Source: Alphaproteobacteria bacterium
GTDB lineage: Bacteria; Pseudomonadota; Alphaproteobacteria; Rhodobacterales; Rhodobacteraceae
Assembly (NCBI GenBank): GCA_030424865.1
Contig: JAUHVR010000013.1
Location: 80,446 to 144,445, forward strand
Direction of reading: 5' to 3'
Length of the DNA stretch: 64,000 nucleotides
Position numbers and translations under genes: made by a program. The notes beneath the pieces were generated by a model that saw only the letters and a program-made list of their open reading frames with translations, searched no databases and was not told where the DNA came from. Below, one piece after another: positions 51,753-61,014 of this stretch (position 1 is the first letter of the stretch; every line of letters starts with the position of its first letter).

Positions 51753-52813
51753 CGCAGGCGCGCCTCGGTCTGGGCGTCAAAGAACATGACGTCGGCGGGG
51801 TCAAAGTTCACCCGAACAGGCGAGCCCGCTGGCACCACGTCCAGCCCCTTGGTTTCGACCACCAGCTTCTCACCCGTCGGGGTGCGCAGATAGTCATAGG
51901 CAACGCCGCCCAGTTGTTCGGTCAGATCAACGGTGATGGCGGCCTCGTCGACCTTGGTCACGGTTGTCGTTTGCGGACGCAGGCCGACGATTACGTCGGA
52001 GCCTTCGGGGGGCAGGCCAACCGAGGCCGGGATCACCGCGTCGGCCAATGCGGGCACCATGACGCCCCCGCCGGTGACGACACCGTTCAGGAAGTTCATG
52101 CCCGGCGAGCCGATGAACCCGGCGACAAACTTGTTGTCAGGGTTGGTGTACAGCTCCATCGGGGCGCCGACCTGTTCGATCCGGCCCGCACGCAGGACGA
52201 CAATCTTGTCGGCCAGCGTCATCGCCTCGACCTGGTCGTGGGTGACATAGATCATCGTTGCGCCGATTTCCTTGTGCAGGCGCGCAATCTCGACCCGCAT
52301 GTCGACGCGCAGTTCGGCATCAAGGTTCGAGAGCGGTTCGTCGAACAGGAACACTTCGGGTCCCCGCACAATCGCGCGGCCGATGGCAACCCGCTGACGC
52401 TGACCACCCGACAGGGCTGCCGGCTTGCGCTTGAGGTAGTCATCCAGCTTCAGTATCTTGCTGGCCTCGTCGACCTTGCGCGTGATCTCGTCCTTGGGGT
52501 GACCGGTCATGCGCAGGCCAAAGCCCATGTTTTCCTCGACCGTCATATGCGGGTACAGCGCATAGGTCTGGAACACCATCGCCACGCCGCGTTCGGCCGG
52601 GTCGGTGTGCGTGACATCCCGCGTGCCGATGCTGATCTTGCCATCGCTGGTTTCCTCCAGCCCGGCGATCATCCGCAAAAGCGTGGACTTGCCACAGCCC
52701 GACGGTCCGACAAAGACGCAGAACTCTCCGTCCGCGATGTCCAGATCGACGCCGTGGATCACTTGCACGTCGCCATAGCGTTTGATTGCCTGATTCAGCG
52801 TGACGCCTGTCAT
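51749..52813 (-). CDS. Sugar ABC transporter ATP-binding protein (UgpC/MalK type)
   Basis: A 354-residue MalK/UgpC-type ATPase. Walker [13 protein letters not shown], signature [10 protein letters not shown], Walker [13 protein letters not shown], and a C-terminal OB-type regulatory domain (near 240-354). It powers the permeases at 55457-57287. It starts 12 bases after the iclR stop, so the two form an operon divergent from the binding-protein gene. Confidence 0.94.
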   Translation of the reverse strand: MTGVTLNQAIKRYGDVQVIHGVDLDIADGEFCVFVGPSGCGKSTLLRMIAGLEETSDGKISIGTRDVTHTDPAERGVAMVFQTYALYPHMTVEENMGFGLRMTGHPKDEITRKVDEASKILKLDDYLKRKPAALSGGQRQRVAIGRAIVRGPEVFLFDEPLSNLDAELRVDMRVEIARLHKEIGATMIYVTHDQVEAMTLADKIVVLRAGRIEQVGAPMELYTNPDNKFVAGFIGSPGMNFLNGVVTGGGVMVPALADAVIPASVGLPPEGSDVIVGLRPQTTTVTKVDEAAITVDLTEQLGGVAYDYLRTPTGEKLVVETKGLDVVPAGSPVRVNFDPADVMFFDAQTEARLR

Positions 52814-52825
52814 GCTGTTCCTCCC

Positions 52826-53614
52826 CTAGCCTTGTTCGGTTGGAAACTGCCAATTGCGGGCAGCGTCCTTGATGTGGTCGGCGGTGCGTTCCAGCGCCGG
52901 TCGATACGCCAAAAGATCAGTCAGACTGCAACGATCCGTGGACGTGGTGACCGAGAGCGCGCCGATGGCACGCCCGCGGTCGTTTAAAATCGGGGCCGCG
53001 ATACAGATGATGCCGGGCTCGTGTTCTTCGCGGTCGAACGAGATGCCGTCCCGCCGGATCTCTTCCAGCTCGGCCTGAAGTTCCTCGGGCGAGGTCAGCG
53101 TCGTCTGCGTATAACGGTGATAGCTTTGCTGTTGAGCGGCCAGCGCGCGTTCGTCTTCGGGAAGAAAGGCCATGATGGCCTTGCCGACCCCGGTGCAGTA
53201 GCCCGGTCCGATCTTGCCGGCCTGGCTGAACATCTCGAGCGGGTCCTGCGCATTGCGCTTGTCGACATAAAGCACCTGCCCCCGCTGCATCTGCGCCAGG
53301 TGGATAGTCTCGCCCACCTCGCGGGCCAGCGCGTCGATGTGGTCACGTGCCAGCGGCGCCAGTGAACTTTGACGCCAGGCCGAGTGCGCCAGCTGCACCA
53401 GACGCAGCCCCAGCGAGTAGGCATGCGTCTCCGAATCGTGGGTCAGCATGCCCTGATTCACCAGCGTCTGAAGAAGCCGGTGGAGCGTCGCCTTGGGATG
53501 CGGGCTTTGGTCCTGCAATTCCGAAAATCGTATGGGCCGGCCAGATTTCGCAACCAGATCAAGGACATCCAGGGCCTTGCCCACGGTGCCGTCGGTGCTG
53601 GTCTGCTGGTTCAT
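52826..53614 (-). CDS. IclR-family transcriptional regulator
   Basis: A 262-residue IclR regulator: N-terminal winged HTH (LDVLDLVAKSGRPIRFSEL, HPKATLHRLLQTLVNQGML) and C-terminal effector domain with GKIGPGYCTGVGKAIMAF near 150. It likely controls the galactoside operon: it is divergent from the sugar-binding gene and the intergenic DNA has a promoter and a palindrome GTTCCA-N5-TGGAAC. Effector is probably a pathway sugar acid. Operon with the ATPase. Confidence 0.92.
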   Translation of the reverse strand: MNQQTSTDGTVGKALDVLDLVAKSGRPIRFSELQDQSPHPKATLHRLLQTLVNQGMLTHDSETHAYSLGLRLVQLAHSAWRQSSLAPLARDHIDALAREVGETIHLAQMQRGQVLYVDKRNAQDPLEMFSQAGKIGPGYCTGVGKAIMAFLPEDERALAAQQQSYHRYTQTTLTSPEELQAELEEIRRDGISFDREEHEPGIICIAAPILNDRGRAIGALSVTTSTDRCSLTDLLAYRPALERTADHIKDAARNWQFPTEQG

Positions 53615-53640
53615 CGGCTCTCGTCCTCCTCAGGAAACTG

Positions 53641-53669
53641 TTGACAGCATAGCCAGTGGTGCGCATAGT
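53641..53669 (+). promoter_or_regulatory. Promoter of the galactoside ABC operon
   Basis: TTGACA (53641-53646), 17-base spacer, CATAGT (53664-53669), ahead of the binding-protein gene. Predicted transcription start is near 53676. Confidence 0.6.
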
Positions 53670-53687
53670 TTCAATAGTTGAGATGCA

Positions 53688-53704
53688 GTTCCAAATAATG
53701 GAAC
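53688..53704. promoter_or_regulatory. Candidate IclR operator
   Basis: Perfect palindrome GTTCCA-aataa-TGGAAC, 12-28 bases after the predicted start of the operon transcript, between the divergent iclR and binding-protein genes. Position suits repression. Confidence 0.55.
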
Positions 53705-53734
53705 AACTCACGGGAAACATTTGGGAGGATGCTT

Positions 53735-54970
53735 ATGTTCCGTACAATGAAAGTTTCGCTGGCTGCCCTGGCGGCGGGGTCGCTGATGACCTCGGCCGTG
53801 ATGGCTGGTGATCTTGTCATCAACTTCGACGACCTGAACCCGGGTCCGAAGCAGGGTTTTGACGACGCAGTCGCGCAGTTCAAAGCGGAAAACCCTGACA
53901 TCAACGTCATCGTCAACAACAACGACCGCGAAGCACACAAGACCGCGATCCGCAACTTCCTGACGGCGGATGCGCCCGATGTAACCTCGTGGTACCCGGG
54001 TAACCGCATGGCGCCCTTCGTCGATGCGGGTCTGTTCATCCCCGTGGATGACGTCTGGGCCGACAACGGCTTCAACGAAGACCTGGCGGCGATCAAGGCC
54101 ACCATGTCGCGCGACGGCAAGATCTGGGGCGTGCCCTATTCCTACTACCAGTGGGGCATCTACTACCGCAAAGACATCTTTGACCTGCTGAGCCTCGAAG
54201 AGCCTCAGACCTGGGACGAACTGCTGGCCGCCTGTGGCACCATGAAAGAGAACGGCGTCACGCCCTTCACCATCGGTACCAAGTTCCTGTGGACCGCAGC
54301 GGGCGTCTTTGACTACCTGAACCTGCGCACGAACGGCTACGAAGTGCACAACGATCTGACCGCTGGCAAGATCAAGTACACCGACCCGCGCATCGTGAAG
54401 ACCTTTGAAAACTGGAAGGTCCTGATCGACGAGTGTGGCTTTGTGGACAACCACGCCTCGATGAGCTGGCAGGACGCCATCGCACCCTTCGCCAACGGCG
54501 ACGCGGCGATGTACGTGATGGGCAACTTCTCGGTTGACGGCTACAAGAACGCCGGTCTGAACGAAGATCAGATCGACTTCATGCCGTTCCCGAACATCGA
54601 CCCGAACGTGCCGCTGGCCGAAGAAGCACCGGCTGACGCCTTCTTCATCCCGACCAACGCGAAGAACAAGGAAGACGCCAAGAAGTTCCTGGCCTTCGTC
54701 GCGCGCCCGGATGTGCAGTCGAAGTGGAACAAGACCATTGGTCAACTTCCGATCAACGCCAAGGCCGAGATCTCGGACGACAAGTTCATCCAGGAAGGCT
54801 TTGCCCTGCTGAACCAGGCCACCGGTATTGCCCAGTTCTATGACCGCGACGCACCTGCGGCGATGGCCAAGGCTGGCATGGAAGGCTTCCAGGAGTTCAT
54901 GCTGGACACCTCCAAGATGATGGCCATCCTCGAGCGCCTCGATGGCGTCCAGGACGAGGTCTACAAGTAA
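53735..54970 (+). CDS. Sugar ABC transporter substrate-binding protein (family 1)
   Basis: A 411-residue binding protein: signal peptide (MFRTMKVSLAALAAGSLMTS, cleavage near AMA-G), then DLNPGPKQGFDDAVAQF, PDVTSWYPGNRMAPF and NGDAAMYVMGNF, the family 1 (MalE-like) pattern. It captures the sugar for the permeases downstream. ATG at 53735 follows GGAGG by 6 bases; the ATG two codons up overlaps that site. First gene of the operon. The ligand is probably a galactoside, by context. Confidence 0.93.
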   Translation: MFRTMKVSLAALAAGSLMTSAVMAGDLVINFDDLNPGPKQGFDDAVAQFKAENPDINVIVNNNDREAHKTAIRNFLTADAPDVTSWYPGNRMAPFVDAGLFIPVDDVWADNGFNEDLAAIKATMSRDGKIWGVPYSYYQWGIYYRKDIFDLLSLEEPQTWDELLAACGTMKENGVTPFTIGTKFLWTAAGVFDYLNLRTNGYEVHNDLTAGKIKYTDPRIVKTFENWKVLIDECGFVDNHASMSWQDAIAPFANGDAAMYVMGNFSVDGYKNAGLNEDQIDFMPFPNIDPNVPLAEEAPADAFFIPTNAKNKEDAKKFLAFVARPDVQSKWNKTIGQLPINAKAEISDDKFIQEGFALLNQATGIAQFYDRDAPAAMAKAGMEGFQEFMLDTSKMMAILERLDGVQDEVYK

Positions 54971-55022
54971 GCCTTTGACGGGCGGGCGATATGCCCGCCC
55001 CGATCCCCCTGAGGGCCCGAAG

Positions 55023-55460
55023 ATGAAGTCGCTAGAATTGCATTATTCCGGCACTTTCCCCTACACGCCTGTCTCTGGTTGGACGCGCAGACAATTTGGG
55101 TATTTCAAAAGCCCCAGGGGCCGTTTTCCCCGGCAGGAAGACTGGGTTCCCAACCCCTTCTTCACGTCCAGAAAACGCTGGTGCGCGCTGGAAGTTCACC
55201 TTGACGGGATAACACTTTGGTTCGCCACACCCGAAGAGTTGGACCACGTCCGGGGTGTTCTGGCTGGAAAGGTCCTGCAATCGACACGTGTGCCCGGAGA
55301 CAGCCGGCGCGTCGGTCGCCCCAACAGACACTGGCTTTCGCGGCTGCCCGCCAAGGCCAAGACACCAAAATTCCGCCACCGGTTCGAGAAACTCGTAACC
55401 TCTGGCACCCCTGAAATGGCGGCGTTCCGCCAGTTTTACCGCGATGAGGACCACCCATGA
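55023..55460 (+). CDS. Unrecognised 145-residue protein embedded in the sugar ABC operon
   Basis: A 145-residue soluble, very basic protein (many Arg/Lys) with aromatic clusters: MKSLELHYSGTFPYTPVSG, WTRRQFGYFKSPRGRFPRQ, EVHLDGITLWFATPEELD and RPNRHWLSRLPAKAK. No signal peptide or membrane segment. I do not recognise the family. It lies 52 bases after the binding-protein gene and overlaps the permease start by 4 bases (ATGA), so it is translated from the same message. Codon use is less GC-rich at its start than in neighbours. It could be a regulator or RNA-binding factor, but that is only a guess from charge. Confidence 0.7.
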   Translation: MKSLELHYSGTFPYTPVSGWTRRQFGYFKSPRGRFPRQEDWVPNPFFTSRKRWCALEVHLDGITLWFATPEELDHVRGVLAGKVLQSTRVPGDSRRVGRPNRHWLSRLPAKAKTPKFRHRFEKLVTSGTPEMAAFRQFYRDEDHP

Positions 55461-56437
55461 GTGACATCAGCGCCCCACAATCAGCGTCTTGGATGAGCCG
55501 CAACAAGCTGGCCATCGCGCCCTGGCTGTTCCTTGTCCCGGCGCTTTTGTTCTTTGCCGTCTATGTCGTCATGCCGATCTTTGAATCGATCTGGCTGAGC
55601 TTCTACGAATGGAACGGGCTCTACCGCGCCGACGGCACTTCGACCGCGACCTGGGTCGGTTTCGACAACTACGTCAAGCTTTGGGACGACCCCAAGTTCT
55701 GGACCTCGCTGAAAAACAACGTGCTCTGGCTGGTGCTCTACATGCTGGCCGTCCCGGCCGGTCTGGGCATCGCGCTCTTCCTGAACCAGAAAACCCCGGG
55801 GATGCGGATCTACAAATCGCTGTTCTTCTTCCCCTTCGTGATCAGCCAGGTCGTTGTCGGCCTGATCTTCGGCTGGTTCTACAACCCTGATTTCGGCGTG
55901 GTCGGGCAGGTGTTCAAGGCGCTCTACTGCGAAGAAACCGTGAACCTTGTCGGCAACGTCACCTTCAAGTGCTCGGGCACCGTGCCCGACATCCTGTCAA
56001 ACCCCGAGGTCGCCACCTACGGCATCATCGCCGCGGGCCTCTGGCCACAGATCGCCTATTGCATGATCCTGTACCTCACCGGCCTCAACAACGTGGCCAG
56101 CGACCAGATCGAGGCGGGGCGTCTGGATGGCGCCAAGGGCTGGCGGATGCTCTGGTTCGTGGTTCTGCCGCAGCTGCGCCCCGCAACCTTCATCGCTGTC
56201 GTCGTGACCGTGATCGGCGCGCTCCGCAGCTTTGACATGATCGCCATCATGACCCAGGGCGGGCCCTTCGGATCGACCAACGTGCTGGCCTACTACATGT
56301 TCGAAACCGCGATCAGCGAATACGGCGAACGTTACGGCTATGGTTCGGCCATCGCCACCGTCCTCTTCCTGATCATGCTTGTCTACATCAGCTATTTCCT
56401 GTGGCGCATGTACCAGGACGAAAAGGGAGGCCGCTAA
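55457..56437 (+). CDS. Sugar ABC transporter permease (MalF/UgpA-like)
   Basis: A 326-residue inner-membrane permease with six or more hydrophobic segments and the EAA loop EAGRLDGAKGWRMLWFVVLP near residue 217, which contacts the ATPase. Extra cysteines occur in a periplasmic loop (YCEETVNL, FKCSGTV). It pairs with the second permease (one base between stop and start) and the ATPase at 51749. Confidence 0.94.
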   Translation: MSDISAPQSASWMSRNKLAIAPWLFLVPALLFFAVYVVMPIFESIWLSFYEWNGLYRADGTSTATWVGFDNYVKLWDDPKFWTSLKNNVLWLVLYMLAVPAGLGIALFLNQKTPGMRIYKSLFFFPFVISQVVVGLIFGWFYNPDFGVVGQVFKALYCEETVNLVGNVTFKCSGTVPDILSNPEVATYGIIAAGLWPQIAYCMILYLTGLNNVASDQIEAGRLDGAKGWRMLWFVVLPQLRPATFIAVVVTVIGALRSFDMIAIMTQGGPFGSTNVLAYYMFETAISEYGERYGYGSAIATVLFLIMLVYISYFLWRMYQDEKGGR

Positions 56438-56438
56438 G

Positions 56439-57287
56439 ATGTTTCCACGCCCCATCCAAAGCGCAGGCCGCACGGCGACATTCGCCTACCAGGCCTTCCT
56501 GCCCGTCGCCCTGCTGATCTGGCTGCTGCCCCTGCTCGCGATCTTCCTGACCTCGATCCGCGGCGCGGCCGACATCAACTCGGGCAACGTCTTCGGCTGG
56601 CCGTCCGAGTTCCAGATGGCGTCGAACTACGTGGCCGTCTTCACCCAGTCCGAGGCGGCGACCTACATGCTGAACTCTGTGCTGATCACGGTTCCGACAG
56701 TGATCATCTCGGTCGCTCTGGCCTGCCTTGCAGGCTACGCCCTGGCGATCTACCGCTTCCGCGTGGCTGTGCCGCTCTTCTTCCTCTTCGTGGCGGGCAA
56801 CTTCATTCCGTTCCAGATCCTCATGGTCCCGGTCCGCGACATGTCGGTGCAAACCGGCCTTTACGATACGATCGCAGGTCAGTTCCTGTTCCACGCGGCC
56901 TTCCAGACCGGGTTCTGCACGCTCTTCATGCGCAACTTCATCAAGGCGCTGCCCTTCGACCTGATCGAAAGCGCCCGGATCGAAGGCGTCAAGGAGTGGA
57001 AAATCTTCTGGTACGTCGTCCTGCCGCTGGTCCGTCCGGCCATCGCGGCGTTGGCTGTCCTGATCTTCACCTTCGTCTGGAACGACTTCTTCTGGGCCAA
57101 TGTGCTGACCCAGGGTGAAACCGCCAAGCCGATCACCGCAGGTGTCCGGGCGCTCAACGGTCAGTTCGTGAACAACTGGCATCTCGTCAGCGCTGCCTCG
57201 CTGCTGGCGGCCATCCCGCCGGTCTTCATGTTCTTCCTGATGCAACGCCACTTCATTGCGGGCCTGACGCTGGGCGCCGTGAAATAA
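56439..57287 (+). CDS. Sugar ABC transporter permease (MalG/UgpE-like)
   Basis: A 282-residue permease with six hydrophobic segments; EAA loop ESARIEGVKEWKIFWYVVLP near residue 178; ends GLTLGAVK, usual for carbohydrate permeases of the CUT1 class. It starts one base after the previous stop. The 79 bases to the GH4 gene hold a motif and a hairpin (57308-57340). Confidence 0.94.
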   Translation: MFPRPIQSAGRTATFAYQAFLPVALLIWLLPLLAIFLTSIRGAADINSGNVFGWPSEFQMASNYVAVFTQSEAATYMLNSVLITVPTVIISVALACLAGYALAIYRFRVAVPLFFLFVAGNFIPFQILMVPVRDMSVQTGLYDTIAGQFLFHAAFQTGFCTLFMRNFIKALPFDLIESARIEGVKEWKIFWYVVLPLVRPAIAALAVLIFTFVWNDFFWANVLTQGETAKPITAGVRALNGQFVNNWHLVSAASLLAAIPPVFMFFLMQRHFIAGLTLGAVK

Positions 57288-57307
57288 CCCTGATTTCTTC
57301 TTGCTTC

Positions 57308-57340
57308 AAATATCCCGGGGGTCCGGGGGCTGGCCCCCGG
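57308..57340. repeat. AAATATCCCGGGGG motif with adjacent hairpin, inside the sugar operon
   Basis: The 14-base motif at 57308-57321 is identical to 12989-13002. It is followed by CCGGGGG-ctgg-CCCCCGG (57323-57340). Located between permease and GH4 genes, the hairpin may protect or end part of the transcript. Confidence 0.55.
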
Positions 57341-57366
57341 TCCGCGGCCGAAACCAGAGACACGCC

Positions 57367-58707
57367 ATGACAAAAATCACCTTCATCGGTGCCGGCAGCA
57401 CCATCTTCATGAAGAACATCCTGGGCGATTGCCTGCATTTCGAGGCCCTGCGCGACGCCGAGTTTGCCCTGATGGACATCGACGCACAGCGCCTCGATGA
57501 AAGCGCCCTGGTGGCGCGCAAGATGATCGCCACCATGGGCACCGGCGCCACGGTTCAGACCTTCGCAAACCAGCGTGCGGCCCTCGACGGCGCCGACTTT
57601 GTCGTCGTCGCGTTCCAGATCGGCGGCTACAAACCCTGCACCGTCACCGATTTCGAGATCCCTAAGAGCTACGGCCTGCGGCAGACCATCGCCGACACGC
57701 TGGGCGTGGGCGGCATCATGCGCGGCCTGCGCACCGTGCCGCACCTCTGGCAGGTCGCCAGGGACATGTCGGAAATCTGCCCCGACGCGCTTATGCTGCA
57801 ATACGTCAACCCGATGGCGATCAACACCTGGGCCCTCGCCGAGGCCTTTCCCCAGGTCAAACAGGTGGGCCTGTGCCACTCGGTCCAGAACACGGTCGAG
57901 GAAATCGCCCACGACCTCGACCTGCCGAAATCCGAGATCGAGTATCGCGTCGCCGGTGTGAACCACGTCGCGTTTTTCCTCGACTTCGCGCACAAGGGCC
58001 AAAGCCTCTACCCGCGTCTCTTCGAAGGGTATCGCAACGGATCCCTGCCCAAGGGCCCGCTGCTGATGCCGCGCTGTCCCAACAAGGTCCGCTACGAGGT
58101 GATGAACCACCTGGGCTATTTCTGCACCGAAAGCTCGGAACACCTGGCCGAATACGTTCCCTGGTTCATCAAGGACGGGCGCGAGGATCTGATCGCCGAG
58201 TTCGGCATCCCGCTGGATGAGTACCCCCAGCGCTGCGTCGAACAGCAGGCGGGCTGGGCCGAGCAGGCCAAGGCGCTGAAGGCCGCGGGCCAGATCGAGG
58301 TTCCCAAAAGCCACGAATTCGCCGCCGAGATCATGAACGCCGTGGTCACCGACACGCCTTATGTCATCTACGGCAATCTTCCGAACCGTGGGCAGATGCC
58401 CCAGCTGCCAGCAGGTGCCGCGGTGGAAACGCCCTGCCTTGTTGACCGCAACGGTGTGCAGCCGACGATGATCGACGATGTTCCCCCGCAACTCATTGCG
58501 CTGATGCGGACCCAGATCAACGTTCAGGAATTGACGGTCCGGGCGCTGATGGAAGAGAACCGCGAATACGTGCATCACGCCGCCATGATGGACCCGCACA
58601 CCGCCGCCGAGCTGGATCTGCGCCAGATCCGCAGCATGGTGGACGAGATGCTGGCCGCGCATGGAGACTGGATGCCCGCCTGGCTGCGTGACAAACGCGC
58701 AGCGTGA
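57367..58707 (+). CDS. Glycoside hydrolase family 4 (alpha-galactosidase/alpha-glucosidase)
   Basis: A 446-residue NAD- and Mn-dependent glycosidase. NAD-binding TFIGAGSTIFMKN at the N terminus; metal ligands Cys170 in GLCHSVQ and His200 in AGVNHVAFF; DTLGVGGIMRGLRTVP near 110. These match MelA-type enzymes. In this operon an alpha-galactosidase is the likely role, releasing galactose from alpha-galactosides. Length is typical. ATG at 57367 is 80 bases after the permease stop. Confidence 0.92.
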   Translation: MTKITFIGAGSTIFMKNILGDCLHFEALRDAEFALMDIDAQRLDESALVARKMIATMGTGATVQTFANQRAALDGADFVVVAFQIGGYKPCTVTDFEIPKSYGLRQTIADTLGVGGIMRGLRTVPHLWQVARDMSEICPDALMLQYVNPMAINTWALAEAFPQVKQVGLCHSVQNTVEEIAHDLDLPKSEIEYRVAGVNHVAFFLDFAHKGQSLYPRLFEGYRNGSLPKGPLLMPRCPNKVRYEVMNHLGYFCTESSEHLAEYVPWFIKDGREDLIAEFGIPLDEYPQRCVEQQAGWAEQAKALKAAGQIEVPKSHEFAAEIMNAVVTDTPYVIYGNLPNRGQMPQLPAGAAVETPCLVDRNGVQPTMIDDVPPQLIALMRTQINVQELTVRALMEENREYVHHAAMMDPHTAAELDLRQIRSMVDEMLAAHGDWMPAWLRDKRAA

Positions 58708-58721
58708 ATTTTGAGAAGACC

Positions 58722-59492
58722 ATGACAGAGACTGCAATCTTTCCAGACCTCAAGGGCGCCTCGGTGTTCATCACCGGGGGCGGCTCGGGCATCGGCGCGG
58801 CGCTGACCGACGGCTTTCTGGCCCAGGGCGCGAACGTCGGCTTTGTCCAGCGCTCGGATGCCAGCGGCTTTGCCGCCGAGATGGGCGAAAAGCACGGTCG
58901 CGCGCCGCTGTTCATCCAGTGTGACGTGACCGACACCGCTGCCTTGAAAGCCGCCATCGACCAGACGGCCGAGGCCTTCGGTCCGGTTTCGGTCCTTGTG
59001 AACAATGCGGCGAACGACAAACGCCATGACACGCTGGATGTGGATGAGGCGTTCTGGGACTGGATGATCGCCATCAACCTCAAGGCCTATTTCTTTGGCA
59101 TGCAGGCGGTGATCCCCGGCATGCAGAAACTGGGCGGCGGAGCGATCATCAACTTCAGCTCGATCAGCTACAAGATGGGGCAGGCGGGCTATCCGATCTA
59201 TGCCGCCTCGAATGCGGCGATTGCCAACCTGTCCCACACGATGGCGCGCGAGTTTGGCCACGACAAGATCCGCATCAACGCTTTGGCCCCTGGCTGGGTG
59301 CTGACACAAAAGCAAAAGGACATGTGGGCCACCCCCGAGGCGCTGGAGGGCCATCTGGGTCTGCAATGCCTCAAGGAGCATCTCTACGAAGAAGATGTCG
59401 TGGGCACGACGCTGTTCCTGGCCTCAAAGGTCAGCCGCATGATCACCGGTCAGGTGATCTGTGTGGATGGCGGCGTGGTTCAGACGGGATGA
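58722..59492 (+). CDS. SDR dehydrogenase, probable galactose dehydrogenase; catalytic Lys replaced by Asn
   Basis: A 256-residue SDR. Cofactor motif FITGGGSGIGAAL and NNAAND are present; the catalytic Ser is in SSISYKMG and Tyr160 in the YxxxK motif, but the expected Lys is Asn164 (codon AAT at 59211-59213). By position it would oxidise galactose to galactonolactone. Loss of Lys usually lowers or alters activity, so its role is uncertain. ATG at 58722; an in-frame GTG at 58704 overlaps the GH4 stop. It overlaps dgoK by 4 bases. Confidence 0.85.
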   Translation: MTETAIFPDLKGASVFITGGGSGIGAALTDGFLAQGANVGFVQRSDASGFAAEMGEKHGRAPLFIQCDVTDTAALKAAIDQTAEAFGPVSVLVNNAANDKRHDTLDVDEAFWDWMIAINLKAYFFGMQAVIPGMQKLGGGAIINFSSISYKMGQAGYPIYAASNAAIANLSHTMAREFGHDKIRINALAPGWVLTQKQKDMWATPEALEGHLGLQCLKEHLYEEDVVGTTLFLASKVSRMITGQVICVDGGVVQTG

Positions 59493-60412
59493 GCGGCGCG
59501 GGCGGTCATACAGCCTGGGTCGCGGTTGACTGGGGCACTTCGAACCTGCGGGCCTGGGAAATGGCCGAGGACGGCTCGGTGCTGGCCGAACACAGCTCGG
59601 ACCGGGGGATGGGGCAACTGGCGCGGGACGCCTTTGAACCCGCCCTACTGGACCTGATCACCGGCACGTTGCGTCAGGGCGAAACGGTGCCCGTGATGAT
59701 CTGCGGCATGGCTGGCGCACGCCAGGGCTGGGCCGAGGCGCCCTATCTGGCTGCGCCCTGCACCCCTCCGGGCCCCGAGAATGCGACGCGGGTTGTGACC
59801 CGGGACCGTCGGATCGCGGCCTACATCCTGCCGGGCATCAAGCAGACAAACCCCGCCGACGTGATGCGCGGCGAAGAAACCCAGATCGCGGGGTTTCTGG
59901 CGCAAGAGCCCAATTTCGACGGGGTGCTGTGCCTGCCCGGCACCCACACGAAATGGGTGCGCATCAGCGCCGGTGAGGTGGTCAGCTTTCAGACCTACAT
60001 GACGGGCGAGATGTTTGCCCTGATCGCCAACCATTCGGTTGTCGCGCAGATGCTGCAGGGCGATGGCTGGGATGACGCGGCCTTTGCGCAGGCGGTGGAT
60101 GACGCGCTGTCGAAACCGCAGATGCTGGCGGCGCGGCTCTTCAACCTGCGCGCCCGTGGCTTGCTGGACGGGCAGGACCCCGGCACCGGTCGGGCGCTCT
60201 TGTCAGGCTATCTGATCGGCGCTGAACTGGCCGCCACACGGCCCTATTGGCTGGGCGAAAACGTGGCTGTGCTGGGGGCCAAGACCATCAGCGGCCATTA
60301 TTGCACCGCCCTGGCTGCGCAAGGCGTTTCCGCCCGCGCGTTGCCCGGCGACGATCTGGTTTTGGCGGGCCTTCGGGCCGCCATGGACAAAATGAGCAAG
60401 GAACTCACATGA
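59489..60412 (+). CDS. dgoK: 2-Dehydro-3-deoxygalactonokinase
   Basis: A 307-residue kinase that phosphorylates 2-keto-3-deoxygalactonate at C6. N-terminal phosphate motif WVAVDWGTSNLRAWEM and GMAGARQGWAEAPY; LCLPGTHTKW near 150. These fit the DgoK family. ATG overlaps the SDR stop (ATGA), and its end overlaps dgoA, so the three are translationally coupled. Confidence 0.94.
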   Translation: MSGAGGHTAWVAVDWGTSNLRAWEMAEDGSVLAEHSSDRGMGQLARDAFEPALLDLITGTLRQGETVPVMICGMAGARQGWAEAPYLAAPCTPPGPENATRVVTRDRRIAAYILPGIKQTNPADVMRGEETQIAGFLAQEPNFDGVLCLPGTHTKWVRISAGEVVSFQTYMTGEMFALIANHSVVAQMLQGDGWDDAAFAQAVDDALSKPQMLAARLFNLRARGLLDGQDPGTGRALLSGYLIGAELAATRPYWLGENVAVLGAKTISGHYCTALAAQGVSARALPGDDLVLAGLRAAMDKMSKELT

Positions 60413-61014
60413 CCCGCAATATCATTGCGATCCTGCGCGGGATCACGCCGGACGAGGCGTTGCCCGTGGCCGAGGCACTGATCACCGCCGGGGTGACCAC
60501 CATCGAGGTGCCGCTGAACTCGCCCGATCCCTTTGACAGCATCGCCTTGATGGCCAAGGAGTTTGGTGAGCAGGCGCTGATCGGGGCGGGTACGGTCTTG
60601 TCGCCGGACAACGTCGATCGCCTGGCCGAGGCCGGCGGGCGCATCGTTGTCTCGCCAGATTGCAACATCGCGGTCATCGACCGAACTGTCGCATTGGGCC
60701 TGCAAAGCTGGCCCGGTGTGCTGACGCCGACCGAATGTTTTGCGGCGATCCGCGCGGGGGCGACGGGCCTCAAGGTCTTTCCCTCGTTCCTGATCGGGGC
60801 CGAGGGGCTGGCGGCGATGAAAGCGGTCCTGCCACCAGAGGTGCCGGTCTACGCCGTGGGCGGCGTAGGCCCGTCGAACTTTGCCGAGTGGCGCAAGGCC
60901 GGGGCCGAGGGCTTTGGTATCGGGTCCGCGCTGTACAAGCCGGGGCTGACGGCGGCCGAGGTGGGCGAGCGGGCCAAGGGCATGGTCGCGGCCTGGGACG
61001 CTCTGCCAGCATGA
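60409..61014 (+). CDS. dgoA: 2-Dehydro-3-deoxy-6-phosphogalactonate aldolase
   Basis: A 201-residue KDPG/KDPGal aldolase that splits KDPGal into pyruvate and glyceraldehyde 3-phosphate. Seen: ILRGITPDEALPVAEAL, catalytic Glu in TIEVPLNSP, Schiff-base Lys in TGLKVFPS near 126. The start ILRG and context support KDPGal over KDPG use. Overlaps dgoK and the lactonase by 4 bases each. Confidence 0.94.
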   Translation: MTRNIIAILRGITPDEALPVAEALITAGVTTIEVPLNSPDPFDSIALMAKEFGEQALIGAGTVLSPDNVDRLAEAGGRIVVSPDCNIAVIDRTVALGLQSWPGVLTPTECFAAIRAGATGLKVFPSFLIGAEGLAAMKAVLPPEVPVYAVGGVGPSNFAEWRKAGAEGFGIGSALYKPGLTAAEVGERAKGMVAAWDALPA

